NCBI RefSeq assembly: GCF_945870625.1
Contig: NZ_CAMBTS010000002.1
Span: forward strand, 18,379 to 82,378
Source: Novosphingobium sp. Chol11
GTDB taxonomy: Bacteria; Pseudomonadota; Alphaproteobacteria; Sphingomonadales; Sphingomonadaceae
Length of the DNA: 64,000 bases
Reading direction: 5' to 3'
The notes below the pieces were generated by a model. It searched no databases. It was not told where the DNA came from and saw nothing but the letters and a program-made list of their open reading frames with translations. Below, one piece after another: positions 51,578 through 60,254 of the stretch; the stretch's first letter is position 1; each line of letters begins with the position of its first letter. A program made the translations under genes and the position numbers.

Positions 51578-52548
51578 GGCGTTGCTCCCGGAAGAGTAGC
51601 TGGATCGACGACACCTGTGGTCGGATACGATGGCGCATAGCCATGCTGCATCGCCCACAGATACCAGTTATCGACGACGGTACCGGTCAACAATATGCCT
51701 ATTCCGCCACTCAGCGTGGTCAACACGGCGAACCACCAGGCCCAGCGATGGATCGATTCCATCGTGGCATTGAAGCCCATCGTCCAGCGCCAGAACAAGG
51801 CGGCACGCTCCGAAGCGGTTCCACGATCGGTGATCTGCTCGATCTCGCGCTCACCGCCATAACGGCCGACCGCAAGAATGGTGGCGCCGTGCATCGCGAA
51901 CAGCAAGGTCGATCCATAAAGGAACACGATCGAGAGGCAGTGGAACGGATTGTAGAACAAATTACCGTAGCGGATCGAGAATGCTGCGGTCCAGTCAAGG
52001 TGCGGGAAGATGCCATAAGGCACCGCCTCGGCCCAGCTGCCCATCATCATCGGCCGGATGAAGCCGAGGACGGCCATCAGCCAGATGGCGCTGAGGAATG
52101 CCCAGGAAACGTGCGTGCCCATGCCCAGTTCGCGTGCCCGCAGATACGTGCGTGCCCACCACAGCAGCACCGACGCGCTGAAGAAGAAGCCTGTGATGAT
52201 GAACCAGCCGCCCTCATTCAGCGGCACCATGGCGCGAAAGCCCCACTCCGGGCCGGGCGGTTCAAGCGAAAGCCAAAAGAGCTGGCGAACGAATTGAACC
52301 GGATCCCAGCCCACCGAAGCGAACATGTTTAGCCCGATGATCTCGAATGCGATGATCCCGCAAAGCAGCGAAGCCGTGCCCAGACCGCCAAGATAGATCG
52401 GTCCGATTTGCGCATTGCCAATCTTGCCAAGGAGCCAGGCGAAGCCGGGATTACCGATCCTCGGAAAGCTGCCTTTGGGCAGGTCTGGCCCCATTTCGGC
52501 GGGTCCGCGTAGCTGGACCTGCGTGAAAATGTTTTGATATTGTGCCAT
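51574..52548 (-). CDS. pufM: Photosynthetic reaction center subunit M
   Basis: A 324-residue five-helix core subunit. Recognised by [32 protein letters not shown], the bacteriochlorophyll-ligand helix [20 protein letters not shown] and [20 protein letters not shown], which holds iron- and quinone-site residues. The ATG at 52548 has GGGGAG 10 nt upstream; the track start is a TTG three codons earlier. Confidence 0.97.
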   Translation of the reverse strand: MAQYQNIFTQVQLRGPAEMGPDLPKGSFPRIGNPGFAWLLGKIGNAQIGPIYLGGLGTASLLCGIIAFEIIGLNMFASVGWDPVQFVRQLFWLSLEPPGPEWGFRAMVPLNEGGWFIITGFFFSASVLLWWARTYLRARELGMGTHVSWAFLSAIWLMAVLGFIRPMMMGSWAEAVPYGIFPHLDWTAAFSIRYGNLFYNPFHCLSIVFLYGSTLLFAMHGATILAVGRYGGEREIEQITDRGTASERAALFWRWTMGFNATMESIHRWAWWFAVLTTLSGGIGILLTGTVVDNWYLWAMQHGYAPSYPTTGVVDPATLPGATP

Positions 52549-52565
52549 TTTCGTCAATCTCCCCT

Positions 52566-53405
52566 TCAGGACCAGATCGGCAGGTTAAGCCACCAAGTCC
52601 ACCATTCGGGCCAGCCGCGTGTCCAGAGCGGGCCGCTGATGATGATGCAGATCGCGCTCCAGAAGCCGGCCGACAAAGCCAGGAACAGACCCACGCGATG
52701 GATGCCAAGCGTGCCAACCGAATAGCCGATCGTGTCACGGAAAAAGGCATCTTCGTATTCGGGCGACTTCACTTCGCCGCGCACCCCGTTTGAATCCTTA
52801 GGGGGATTGACCGCCGACAACACCAGCGCGCCATGCAGCGAAAGCGCCAGCGTGGTCGTGAAGAAGAAGGTCACCGCGATCATATGCGCTGGATTGTAGT
52901 GGAAGTGAAGATATTGGTAGCCCGTGTTCGAGACCCAATCGAGATGGCTAAAGATGCCATAAGGAAAGCCGAAACCCCACGCACCCAGCATCAACGGCCG
53001 GATGACCACGAGCGAAGTGTAGGCAAAGATCGCAAAGCCGAACGCGAACGGAACATGATAACCCATGCCCAGTTTGCGGCAGATTTCAACTTCGCGCAGC
53101 GCCCATGAGACGAACGCGCCGAGTGCGCAGATCGTGATGATCTGCCAGTCGCCGCCCTTGGTCAGCGGTGCCAACGCCAGACCATAGCTGATGTCCGGCG
53201 GAGCGATGCTGATCAACCACGGGTTCCACGTTGGCCCGCGAGACGCCGAATAAAAGATCAACAGGGTGCCCAGCGCCGCGAAAAGCGCGCCGATGATCCC
53301 GAAAAATCCAACATAAAACGGTCCGAACCAGTAATCGAACAGGTCGCCGCCAATCAGCGTTCCCCCTCGCACCCGGTATTTTCGCTCGAAGCTCAGCAAC
53401 GCCAT
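52566..53405 (-). CDS. pufL: Photosynthetic reaction center subunit L
   Basis: A 279-residue core subunit. It begins [20 protein letters not shown] and contains [39 protein letters not shown] and [20 protein letters not shown] (iron ligand region). With PufM it binds the special pair, pheophytins and quinones. The ATG at 53405 is the family start; the track's 53609 start would run through the pufA-pufL hairpins. Confidence 0.97.
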   Translation of the reverse strand: MALLSFERKYRVRGGTLIGGDLFDYWFGPFYVGFFGIIGALFAALGTLLIFYSASRGPTWNPWLISIAPPDISYGLALAPLTKGGDWQIITICALGAFVSWALREVEICRKLGMGYHVPFAFGFAIFAYTSLVVIRPLMLGAWGFGFPYGIFSHLDWVSNTGYQYLHFHYNPAHMIAVTFFFTTTLALSLHGALVLSAVNPPKDSNGVRGEVKSPEYEDAFFRDTIGYSVGTLGIHRVGLFLALSAGFWSAICIIISGPLWTRGWPEWWTWWLNLPIWS

Positions 53406-53464
53406 GGCTATCTCTCCGCACCCGCCGATCGGGTGGTTCGTGTCCCAGAAACATTCGTTTAATG

Positions 53465-53496
53465 GGCGGGGATGGTCGAACTTGACCATCCCCGCC
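53465..53496 (-). other. Intercistronic hairpin 1 between pufA and pufL
   Basis: On the minus strand GGCGGGGATGGTC and its exact complement enclose AAGTTC. It lies downstream of pufA without a T-tract. In Rhodobacter, hairpins here block 3'-exonucleases and raise pufBA mRNA over pufLM mRNA. Confidence 0.8.
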
Positions 53497-53505
53497 ATGC
53501 CTGTA

Positions 53506-53527
53506 GTCGCGCCCCGAAGGACGCGAC
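53506..53527 (-). other. Intercistronic hairpin 2 between pufA and pufL, UUCG tetraloop
   Basis: GTCGCGTCC-TTCG-GGGCGCGAC on the minus strand forms nine pairs (one U-G) closed by a C(UUCG)G tetraloop, 12 nt after the pufA stop. Together with hairpin 1 it forms a double 3' stabiliser for pufBA. Confidence 0.75.
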
Positions 53528-53538
53528 CGACAGTTTTG

Positions 53539-53730
53539 TTAGGTAGCCGGCGCTGCCACAGGCGCGACCGAAGCCGCTGCCACGGCAGGAGCCGGGGTGG
53601 GGGCTTCAAGCCAGTTGTACCTGTTGGTGCTGAGCAGGATGAAATGAATCAAGATTGCCAGCGTGAACAGGAAAATGGCAAGCGAGACCAGCGTACGACG
53701 CGGATCGAAAGTGCTCCACATTTTATGCAT
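53539..53730 (-). CDS. pufA: Light-harvesting LH1 alpha polypeptide
   Basis: A 63-residue antenna protein. It begins [20 protein letters not shown], and the bacteriochlorophyll-binding His is in [17 protein letters not shown]. After the usual end it carries an Ala/Pro/Val tail of ~20 residues ([12 protein letters not shown]...). AAGGGAA precedes the ATG. It is encoded between pufB and the hairpins. Confidence 0.96.
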   Translation of the reverse strand: MHKMWSTFDPRRTLVSLAIFLFTLAILIHFILLSTNRYNWLEAPTPAPAVAAASVAPVAAPAT

Positions 53731-53745
53731 TGCGGAATTCCCTTC

Positions 53746-53967
53746 TTAGACCTTCTGGACTTCTTTGGCGAGAACTGGAGCCGACATGGCCATGCCAGCC
53801 TTGTACGGTGCAGTACCCGGGAACCATGGGCGCCACGACCAGACGAGGAAGTGAGCGATCACGGCCATTCCGACAAAGAAAGCCATACTAATGACGAAAA
53901 GGGTATGAAACTCTTTCGCCTCTTTCTCGGTTAGATAGGTCGTCAGACCTAGTTTTTCATCATGCAT
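53746..53967 (-). CDS. pufB: Light-harvesting LH1 beta polypeptide
   Basis: A 73-residue antenna protein with an acidic N-terminus ([18 protein letters not shown]) and membrane helix with the ligand His in [24 protein letters not shown] lies 8-9 nt upstream of the ATG at 53967. It has a longer C-terminal tail than many LH1 beta chains. No pufQ-like ORF lies upstream. Confidence 0.96.
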   Translation of the reverse strand: MHDEKLGLTTYLTEKEAKEFHTLFVISMAFFVGMAVIAHFLVWSWRPWFPGTAPYKAGMAMSAPVLAKEVQKV

Positions 53968-54109
53968 GGGGTATTCTCCTTGCTTCTAGTCTTGGAAGGA
54001 TGCTGCATTTGCATCCTCCAGGCGATACCCAGAAGGTTTTCCCATCCGGATGAGGTAAGCCCCTCGAAGGGCTGATCGGTGGCTTCTTGCGCGCGCAAAA
54101 GAGAGGCGA
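53968..54109 (-). promoter_or_regulatory. puf leader between bchZ and pufB
   Basis: 142 bp with no ORF. A hairpin GGATGC-N7-GCATCC (53998-54016) lies upstream of the pufB ribosome-binding site, and a smaller AGCCC/GGGCT stem lies closer to bchZ. It may hold an internal promoter or an RNA-processing site; no TGT-N12-ACA operator is seen. Confidence 0.35.
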
Positions 54110-55555
54110 TCATGTCATCGCTCCCACTTTGATCGCCTCGGCAAGACGCTGTTCGGTAACGTGGGTTTCGCCGGCGCGGCGAGCGGCGCTTTCGGCCGCA
54201 TCGCGGATGCGCTTGGCAGCCGAGATGCGCACCAGCACCGGCTGATCCTCAACCAGCTGATCAAGCCGCGCCTTGGCCGCGCTTTCCCAGGCAATCTCGC
54301 GTTCGATCCGCGCCGGGGTCGCCTCGACCTTGTCCAGCTGGCCAGCCAGCGGCAGGATATGAAACAGCGCCTCGAACAGGGCGTTGCACACTTCCTGCAC
54401 GAGGTAGGTCGCGCCTGCGTAGCCCATGAACGGGGTGCCGGTATGGCGGCGGATCACCGCGCCGGGGAAGCTGGCCGGGATATAGACCCCGCGCCCGCCC
54501 GCTTCGGCCATATACATCCGCTCGTTGAAACTGCCGAACAGGATGAGCGGCGGATTGGTGGCGATGATGTTCTTGATCGCCTCGTTATCAGGCTTGGTCC
54601 CGGCGCAGCGCGAAAAGGCGAAATTGCAGGGCAGGCCCATGTCGTCTTCGAGGAACTTGCGAATGCCGCGCGCATACGTGTCGGTCGCCACGATCCCGAA
54701 GCTGGCGGTGCCGAAGAAGTCCTGCGTCACCGAGCGCCACAGATCCCACAACGGCTTGATCGTGGTGTGCTTCTCGCGCGCAATGAACGGCTCGGGATCA
54801 AGCCCGGTCAGTTCGCCCAGCTTGCGCAAAAACAGCGTGGTGCTTTCAAGGCCGATCGGCGCCTGCAGATAAGGTCGCTCCAGCGCCTCGCACAGGCCGC
54901 GGCCAAATTCGCGGTACATGCAGACGTTTACGCGGGCGAGCGCCAGCTTCTTCATGTCCGCCAGATGGCTGCCGAGCGGGAATACCATGCCGACCTCGGC
55001 CCCAATGCCCTCGATCAGGCGACGAATCTCGGCCAGATCGGAAGGCATGTTGAACGTGCCGTACATCGGGCCGATGATGTTGACCTTGGGCTTCTCGCCG
55101 TCGCGCAGCGGCTTCAGCTCCGGCACTTTCTTCGGGCCGAACTGGGTCCATAGCCAGGTGAGCGCGCGGTCGCCCGCCTGCCACTGGTCCTCATCGATCG
55201 TGCGCGGCAGGAAACGCTGCACATTGGTGCCCTCGGGCGTCACGCCGCCGCCGATCATCTCGGCGATCGAGCCGGTGACGACCACAGCGGGAAGATCGGG
55301 ATCGAGCGTCTGCCACGCGCGCCGCATCGCGCCCTCGGTGCCATCGCGGCCAAGCTCCTGCTCGCCCAGACCCGTGACGACAATCGGCAGCTCGTGCGGC
55401 GGCAAAGCGTCGGTATAGTGCAGCACCGACGTCACCGGCAGGTTCTCGCAGCCGACGGGGCCGTCGATGATCACCTGCAACCCCTTGATCGCAGTGAACG
55501 CGTAGACCGCGCCCCAATAACCGCCTGCGCGATCATGATCGATGACATACGTCAT
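54110..55555 (-). CDS. bchZ: Chlorophyllide a reductase subunit Z
   Basis: A 481-residue nitrogenase-like subunit of COR, reducing chlorophyllide a to bacteriochlorophyllide. It begins [20 protein letters not shown] and has [20 protein letters not shown] (cluster/ligand Cys) and the C-terminal [20 protein letters not shown]. Its start overlaps the bchY stop (ATGA); the track start at 55648 is rejected. Confidence 0.96.
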   Translation of the reverse strand: MTYVIDHDRAGGYWGAVYAFTAIKGLQVIIDGPVGCENLPVTSVLHYTDALPPHELPIVVTGLGEQELGRDGTEGAMRRAWQTLDPDLPAVVVTGSIAEMIGGGVTPEGTNVQRFLPRTIDEDQWQAGDRALTWLWTQFGPKKVPELKPLRDGEKPKVNIIGPMYGTFNMPSDLAEIRRLIEGIGAEVGMVFPLGSHLADMKKLALARVNVCMYREFGRGLCEALERPYLQAPIGLESTTLFLRKLGELTGLDPEPFIAREKHTTIKPLWDLWRSVTQDFFGTASFGIVATDTYARGIRKFLEDDMGLPCNFAFSRCAGTKPDNEAIKNIIATNPPLILFGSFNERMYMAEAGGRGVYIPASFPGAVIRRHTGTPFMGYAGATYLVQEVCNALFEALFHILPLAGQLDKVEATPARIEREIAWESAAKARLDQLVEDQPVLVRISAAKRIRDAAESAARRAGETHVTEQRLAEAIKVGAMT

Positions 55556-57072
55556 GTGCCGATGTGCTCCTCCGCCTTCGCGGCGGCGATGCGTTTGGCG
55601 GCATATTTGGCCTTGAATTCGGGGCGGTCGACCGGGGTATCTTCCCACACACCGGCGGCAGCGCCTGTGCCCACGCCTTCGAAAAACGCGGTCATCTTGT
55701 CGAACCGATGCTGGTTGCCCAGCGCAGCATTGACCACCATGGCGAGGCTGCCCGCCCCGGCCGGCCCCATCAGCGGCCGCGCCGAGATGAGATTGGTGAA
55801 GTAAAGCGCGGGAATGGCCTTTTGCTTGGCATGCTGCACCACAGGCGTGGTGCCGATCGCCAGATCCGGGCCATATTCCGCAATCGCGGCGATGTCCTGC
55901 TCAAGGCTGGCGCGATATTGCACACGGCAACCATGCGCCGCGAGCCATTCGCGATCAGGATCGGACCAGACCGTGCGCGGGCAGGCGGTGCCGACATAGG
56001 GCACCTCGGCACCGCTTTCGATCAGCAGGCGGGCGACAAGCAGCTCGGAGCCTTCATAGCCCGAAACGGTGATCCGCCCCTTGATCGGCTTGGCCGCCAG
56101 TGCGCCGCGAATGGCGGGAATGAACGTGTTCTTGGCCGCATCGACCTTGTCCTGCGCAATCCCGCAGGCAGCGCCAATCGCATCGAGCCAGGCCGCTGTG
56201 CCATCCACGCCGACAGGGGCCGAGCCGACCACTGTCCGCCCGGCGGCTTCAAACTCGCGGATGCTGGCGGTGTAAAACGGATGGATTGCGCCGACCACGG
56301 CGCAATCGAGCGCCTGATAAAGCTCGCGCCATTCGCGCGTTGGCACGACCGGCCCGGCGGCAAGGCCCAGCGGCTCCAGCATCAGCCCGATCCCCGGCGG
56401 GTCGGCGGGGAACATCTCGCCCAGCAAGGTGACCGTCGGCCGGTCCGCGCGCTGCCGGGGCGCGGCAACCGGGCCCAGTTCGGCTTCGCGCCGCGCATAG
56501 GCGAGCATGGCCCCGGCCAGCACATCCTTGGCCTCGGCATGGGTGGGCACGCCAAAGCCCGGCACATCGATGCCGATCACGCGCACGCCGTTGATCTGAT
56601 CGGGCAAGAGCTGGAGCGGCACGCCCGAGGCAGTCGGCACGCATAGATTGGTCACCACGATGGTGTCGTAAAGCGCCGGATCAGCCAGCCCTTCGACCGC
56701 TTCCTTGATGTCTTCAAACAGCTTGCCGGTGACCAGCGTCTCCGATGAAAACGGCACATAGCCGACGCTGCGCTTGGCCCCATAGAAATGCGAGGTGAAA
56801 GTAAGCCCATAGACGCAGCATGCCGAGCCCGAGAGCACCGTGGCGGTGCGGCGCATGCGCAGGCCCACGCGCAGCGATCCGAACGCCGGGCACATCGATT
56901 GCGGCTGGTCGTGCGGCCCTTTCGGATAATCCGCCGCGTAGCGGGCCAACACATCGGATTTCCCGGCCAGAACCGCCGCATCGCGCATCGTATCCTTCGA
57001 TCCGCAGCCGCCTGCTTCGGCGGCTGCCAGATCGATCCGGTCGCGATCGCGGAGAGGTGTCTGGGTGGTCAC
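55552..57072 (-). CDS. bchY: Chlorophyllide a reductase subunit Y
   Basis: A 506-residue partner of BchZ. Cysteine motifs include [41 protein letters not shown] and [19 protein letters not shown]. It starts at a GTG 4 bp after the bchX stop. With BchX as Fe protein, BchYZ catalyses the step distinguishing bacteriochlorin from chlorin pigments. Confidence 0.96.
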   Translation of the reverse strand: MTTQTPLRDRDRIDLAAAEAGGCGSKDTMRDAAVLAGKSDVLARYAADYPKGPHDQPQSMCPAFGSLRVGLRMRRTATVLSGSACCVYGLTFTSHFYGAKRSVGYVPFSSETLVTGKLFEDIKEAVEGLADPALYDTIVVTNLCVPTASGVPLQLLPDQINGVRVIGIDVPGFGVPTHAEAKDVLAGAMLAYARREAELGPVAAPRQRADRPTVTLLGEMFPADPPGIGLMLEPLGLAAGPVVPTREWRELYQALDCAVVGAIHPFYTASIREFEAAGRTVVGSAPVGVDGTAAWLDAIGAACGIAQDKVDAAKNTFIPAIRGALAAKPIKGRITVSGYEGSELLVARLLIESGAEVPYVGTACPRTVWSDPDREWLAAHGCRVQYRASLEQDIAAIAEYGPDLAIGTTPVVQHAKQKAIPALYFTNLISARPLMGPAGAGSLAMVVNAALGNQHRFDKMTAFFEGVGTGAAAGVWEDTPVDRPEFKAKYAAKRIAAAKAEEHIGT

Positions 57073-57076
57073 GCCG

Positions 57077-58060
57077 TCAGACCGTGTCGTACACGACTTC
57101 GAGGGTCGGCTTGATCACGAAGTCGGTGCCGCGCATGTCGGCCTGCGTCGCGGGCTTCAGCGCAAAATCGGCGCCGGTCACATCGGCGCTGAACAAGTTC
57201 AGCAAGCCATCCTGATCGAGCGGCGTCGGGCGCAGCGGCGGGGCCTCGGCCACATTGATCGCCAGTTCCTCGAACAACGAGGCCCACTGGCCGCCGGGCT
57301 TGCCGATGATCTGGTAGTTCGCGCTCTTCTTGCGGATATCCTCGTTGGCCGGGATCGCGGTCAGCACCGGAATGCCCACCGCCTCGGCAAAAGCATTGGC
57401 CTCGCCCGTGCCGTCGTCCTTGTTGAGGATCATGCCGGCCACGCCGACATTGCCGCCCATCTTGCGGAAGTATTCGACCGCTTTGCAGACATTGTTCGCC
57501 ACATAGAGCGACTGCAGATCGTTCGATGCGACGACGATCACCTTCTGGCACATGTCGCGCGCGATCGGCAGACCGAACCCGCCGCAAACCACATCGCCCA
57601 GAAAATCGAGCAGCACATAATCAAAGCCCCACTCGTGGAAGCCCAGCTTCTCGAGCGTCTCGAACCCGTGAATGATCCCGCGTCCGCCGCAGCCGCGGCC
57701 GACTTCAGGCCCGCCCAGCTCCATCGCGAACACACCGTCGCGCATGAAGCAGACGTCTTCGATGCCGATTTCTTCGCCCGCGAGCTTCTTTTTCGAACTG
57801 GTCTCGATGATCGTGGGGGTGGATTTGCCGCCAAACAGCAGGCTGGTGGTATCGCTCTTGGGATCGCAACCGATCAGCAACACCCGCTTGCCCTGCTGCG
57901 CCATCATGTAGCTGAGATTGGCCAGCGCGAACGATTTGCCGCTCCCGCCCTTGCCATAGATCGCGATGATCTGGGTTTCCTTGGTCACCGGGCCGGTGGC
58001 CACCGCATCTGGCTCGATCGCGGCTTCTTCGCGCAGCGATTTCGGGTCAAACACACTCAT
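57077..58060 (-). CDS. bchX: Chlorophyllide a reductase iron protein subunit X
   Basis: A 327-residue NifH/BchL-like ATPase. The P-loop is YGKGGSGKSFALANLS, followed by IGCDPKSDTTSLLFGGKSTP, and the cluster cysteines are in VGRGCGGRGIIHG and [14 protein letters not shown]. The ATG at 58060 overlaps the bchC stop; the track start at 58093 is rejected. Confidence 0.96.
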   Translation of the reverse strand: MSVFDPKSLREEAAIEPDAVATGPVTKETQIIAIYGKGGSGKSFALANLSYMMAQQGKRVLLIGCDPKSDTTSLLFGGKSTPTIIETSSKKKLAGEEIGIEDVCFMRDGVFAMELGGPEVGRGCGGRGIIHGFETLEKLGFHEWGFDYVLLDFLGDVVCGGFGLPIARDMCQKVIVVASNDLQSLYVANNVCKAVEYFRKMGGNVGVAGMILNKDDGTGEANAFAEAVGIPVLTAIPANEDIRKKSANYQIIGKPGGQWASLFEELAINVAEAPPLRPTPLDQDGLLNLFSADVTGADFALKPATQADMRGTDFVIKPTLEVVYDTV

Positions 58061-58983
58061 ATTACTCTCCAGTCGAGCACCATTTTCAGGCAAGCCGGGT
58101 CGTTGAACGCCTGCGGATAGGCCTCGACGGCCTCTCCGGCAGGGCGGGCGTGGCTGATGAGGCCGCCTAGATCGAGCGTCCCGGCTTCGAGCAGCGCGAT
58201 GACAGCGGCGACATCCGCAGGGGTAAATTCAGCGGCGATGCGCATCCGCGCCTCGCGCATGAAGGCAGGCGGGAAAGCAAACGACAGGCGGTCATAGAAC
58301 CCGGCGAGCACGACCTCGCCGCCCTTGCGCAGCCTGGCAAATGCGATGTCGAGCACATCGGGCGCGCCGCTTGCATCGCAAATCAAGGCATAATCGCGGC
58401 GCTCATCGGCGGCGGGATCAATCGCGGTGTTATGCAAATCTTCGCGGCGATCGGGGTTGGTTTCCCACACCGTCGGCGCCGCGCCGCCCATGGCGACCGT
58501 GATCCGCGCGACCAGCCGGCCCAGAATGCCGTGGCCGATTACCAGTTCGGGAATCCCGCCACCCGCGATCGCATGACGCGCGGTTGCCGCCAGCGCCAGC
58601 AAGATGCCATCGCGGCCCAGCGATTCGCTGATCGGGATGGCGCGGGCATGGGGCAGGATGACCGTGCGCGCGGTGCCGCCGAACAGACCGCGCGCACCAT
58701 CATAGCAATTGGCACCGGGCACAAACACCCATTCACCGATTCGTCCGCGCGCCTCAGCGCCGGCATCGACAATGCGGCCTATCGATTCGTAACCGGGAAC
58801 CAGCGGATATCCCATGCCCGGAAAACTCGGCATGCGGCCCGCCCAAAGCAGCTTTTCGGTGCCCGAGGAAATTCCACTCCAGTCGATCTCGACCCGAACA
58901 TCACCCGCCGCCATCGGAGACAGCGTCAAGGATCGCAGCGCGAGCCTTTCCGGTGCTTCCAATATGACTGCCAAAGTGTCCAC
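58057..58983 (-). CDS. bchC: 3-hydroxyethyl bacteriochlorophyllide a dehydrogenase
   Basis: A 308-residue MDR-type dehydrogenase oxidising the C3 hydroxyethyl to acetyl. Recognised by IDWSGISSGTEKLLWAGRMP, YPLVPGYESIGRIVDAGAEA and VIGHGILGRLVARIT. The GTG at 58983 (MDTLAVILEAPERL) has AGGGGA 8 nt upstream; the track start at 59022 would reach the operator region. It is the first gene of bchCXYZ-pufBALMC. Confidence 0.95.
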   Translation of the reverse strand: MDTLAVILEAPERLALRSLTLSPMAAGDVRVEIDWSGISSGTEKLLWAGRMPSFPGMGYPLVPGYESIGRIVDAGAEARGRIGEWVFVPGANCYDGARGLFGGTARTVILPHARAIPISESLGRDGILLALAATARHAIAGGGIPELVIGHGILGRLVARITVAMGGAAPTVWETNPDRREDLHNTAIDPAADERRDYALICDASGAPDVLDIAFARLRKGGEVVLAGFYDRLSFAFPPAFMREARMRIAAEFTPADVAAVIALLEAGTLDLGGLISHARPAGEAVEAYPQAFNDPACLKMVLDWRVI

Positions 58984-59023
58984 CCGTCGATCCCCTGTTG
59001 CGGCGATTGCGATCCGCCACAAC

Positions 59024-59067
59024 CGTAACCTTAACTTGACGGTTTATGTTGTCAACCAGATTGGACA
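59024..59067 (-). promoter_or_regulatory. Two tandem PpsR/CrtJ operators upstream of bchC
   Basis: TGTCAACCAGATTGGACA (59050-59067) matches TGT-N12-ACA exactly. CGTAACCTTAACTTGACG (59024-59041) is a CGT/ACG variant. They are 8 bp apart. On the minus strand the distal site ends in TTGACA (-35), and the proximal site covers the -10 region. Confidence 0.75.
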
Positions 59068-59073
59068 CACGAT

Positions 59074-60198
59074 TCAACGCGTCGCGATAATCGCGCTGGC
59101 GTTGAGCGGCATGGCGGTCGGCAGATTCCGCGTTTGCACAAAACCGGCCTCGCGCAGCATGGCTGCAATCTCTGCAGCGCTGCGCGGGCGCCCTGAGCCC
59201 ATAGCGAGCAGATAGAAGCCAAAATAGGCGTCGCCCATCGTCTCGGCGCCGGGGGTCTGCGCCATGGGTTCGGCGATGAACAGCGCGCCGCCGGGGGGCA
59301 ATGCCGTGTGAATGCTGCGCAGCAGCGTCATCGCGGGGCCATCGTCATGATCGTGCAAAACCCGGATAAGCGAAACGATATCATACCCTTGGGGTAGCGC
59401 ATCGGCGAGGAAATCGCCGCCGAACACGGTTGTCCGTGAGGCGAGTCCTGCCGCCTCGAATCGCGCCTTGGCGCGATCGACGACAGCGGGAAGGTCGAAC
59501 AGTCCCAGTTCAAGGCCCGGCACCCGCCCGCCGACTGCAGTCAGGAAAGCGCCCTCGCCGCCGCCGACATCGAGCAGGCGGCGATGCTTGTGAAACGAAT
59601 AGGCGTTGATCGCCTGCGCCGCGACCATTGGCTGCGATGCGGCCATCAGCGCCGAATAATCGGCCACCGCGGCGGCCTCCCCGGTGCCCGCTTGCTCGGC
59701 ATAATGCCACAGCCGCGACAAGGCCCCGCCCCCGCCGCCGCGCCGCAGCAGCGCCACCGGATCGGCCAGATCGGCATAGAACAAGCGGTGGTGCGCGATC
59801 ATCTCGGCGATCCCGCGATTGCCGCGCAGCGCTGCGCCGCTTCCGCCCAGAACCCACGCCGCGCCCACCGATTCGGCCAGCCCCAGTGCCGCCGCAGCGC
59901 GCAGCAGGCGCAGCGCCCCCGCTTCGGGCAGATCGATTCGCGCCGCGATCGCGGCCACATCCTGCGCGCCATCGGCCAAGACATCGAGCAGCCCGGTCTC
60001 GATGCAGGCTGCCAGGATCTGCGAATAGGTGAACCCCGCGACCATATCGAACATCGCCCGCGCGCGTCGCTGGGCAATCGGCCGGGTGAGCGGGAAGCGG
60101 GCGGCAAAGTCCTGAAAACGCGGTGATGCGAGCAGCCGGTTGCGCCGGTCGATCCACCATCCGCGCCAACCGAGAGTATTCTTGTCGGGCGATTTCAT
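59074..60198 (-). CDS. crtF: Hydroxyneurosporene O-methyltransferase CrtF
   Basis: A 374-residue SAM-dependent methyltransferase acting on 1-hydroxy carotenoids in the spirilloxanthin branch. The conserved N-terminus GWRGWWIDRRNRLLASPRFQ is followed by a dimerisation domain; the SAM motif is RRLLDVGGGEGAFLTAVGG. The ATG at 60198 is fixed by the conserved N-terminus. An operator ends 1 bp before this ATG, and no good Shine-Dalgarno is present, so the mRNA may be leaderless. Confidence 0.92.
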   Translation of the reverse strand: MKSPDKNTLGWRGWWIDRRNRLLASPRFQDFAARFPLTRPIAQRRARAMFDMVAGFTYSQILAACIETGLLDVLADGAQDVAAIAARIDLPEAGALRLLRAAAALGLAESVGAAWVLGGSGAALRGNRGIAEMIAHHRLFYADLADPVALLRRGGGGGALSRLWHYAEQAGTGEAAAVADYSALMAASQPMVAAQAINAYSFHKHRRLLDVGGGEGAFLTAVGGRVPGLELGLFDLPAVVDRAKARFEAAGLASRTTVFGGDFLADALPQGYDIVSLIRVLHDHDDGPAMTLLRSIHTALPPGGALFIAEPMAQTPGAETMGDAYFGFYLLAMGSGRPRSAAEIAAMLREAGFVQTRNLPTAMPLNASAIIATR

Positions 60199-60199
60199 A

Positions 60200-60217
60200 T
60201 GTCCACTTTTGTGGACA
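60200..60217. promoter_or_regulatory. PpsR/CrtJ operator between divergent crtF and crtD (copy 2)
   Basis: TGTCCACTTTTGTGGACA is an exact TGT-N12-ACA palindrome. It lies 1 bp from the crtF start codon and 37 bp upstream of the crtD2 ATG, so it can repress both divergent genes. Confidence 0.75.
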
Positions 60218-60254
60218 CCTGATAGCCTGCCGTCAATTGGAGGAATGAAGTTCG

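Noticed and set aside
53968-54109. Possible pufQ between bchZ and pufB
   Set aside because: Only 142 bp are available and no open frame resembles PufQ.
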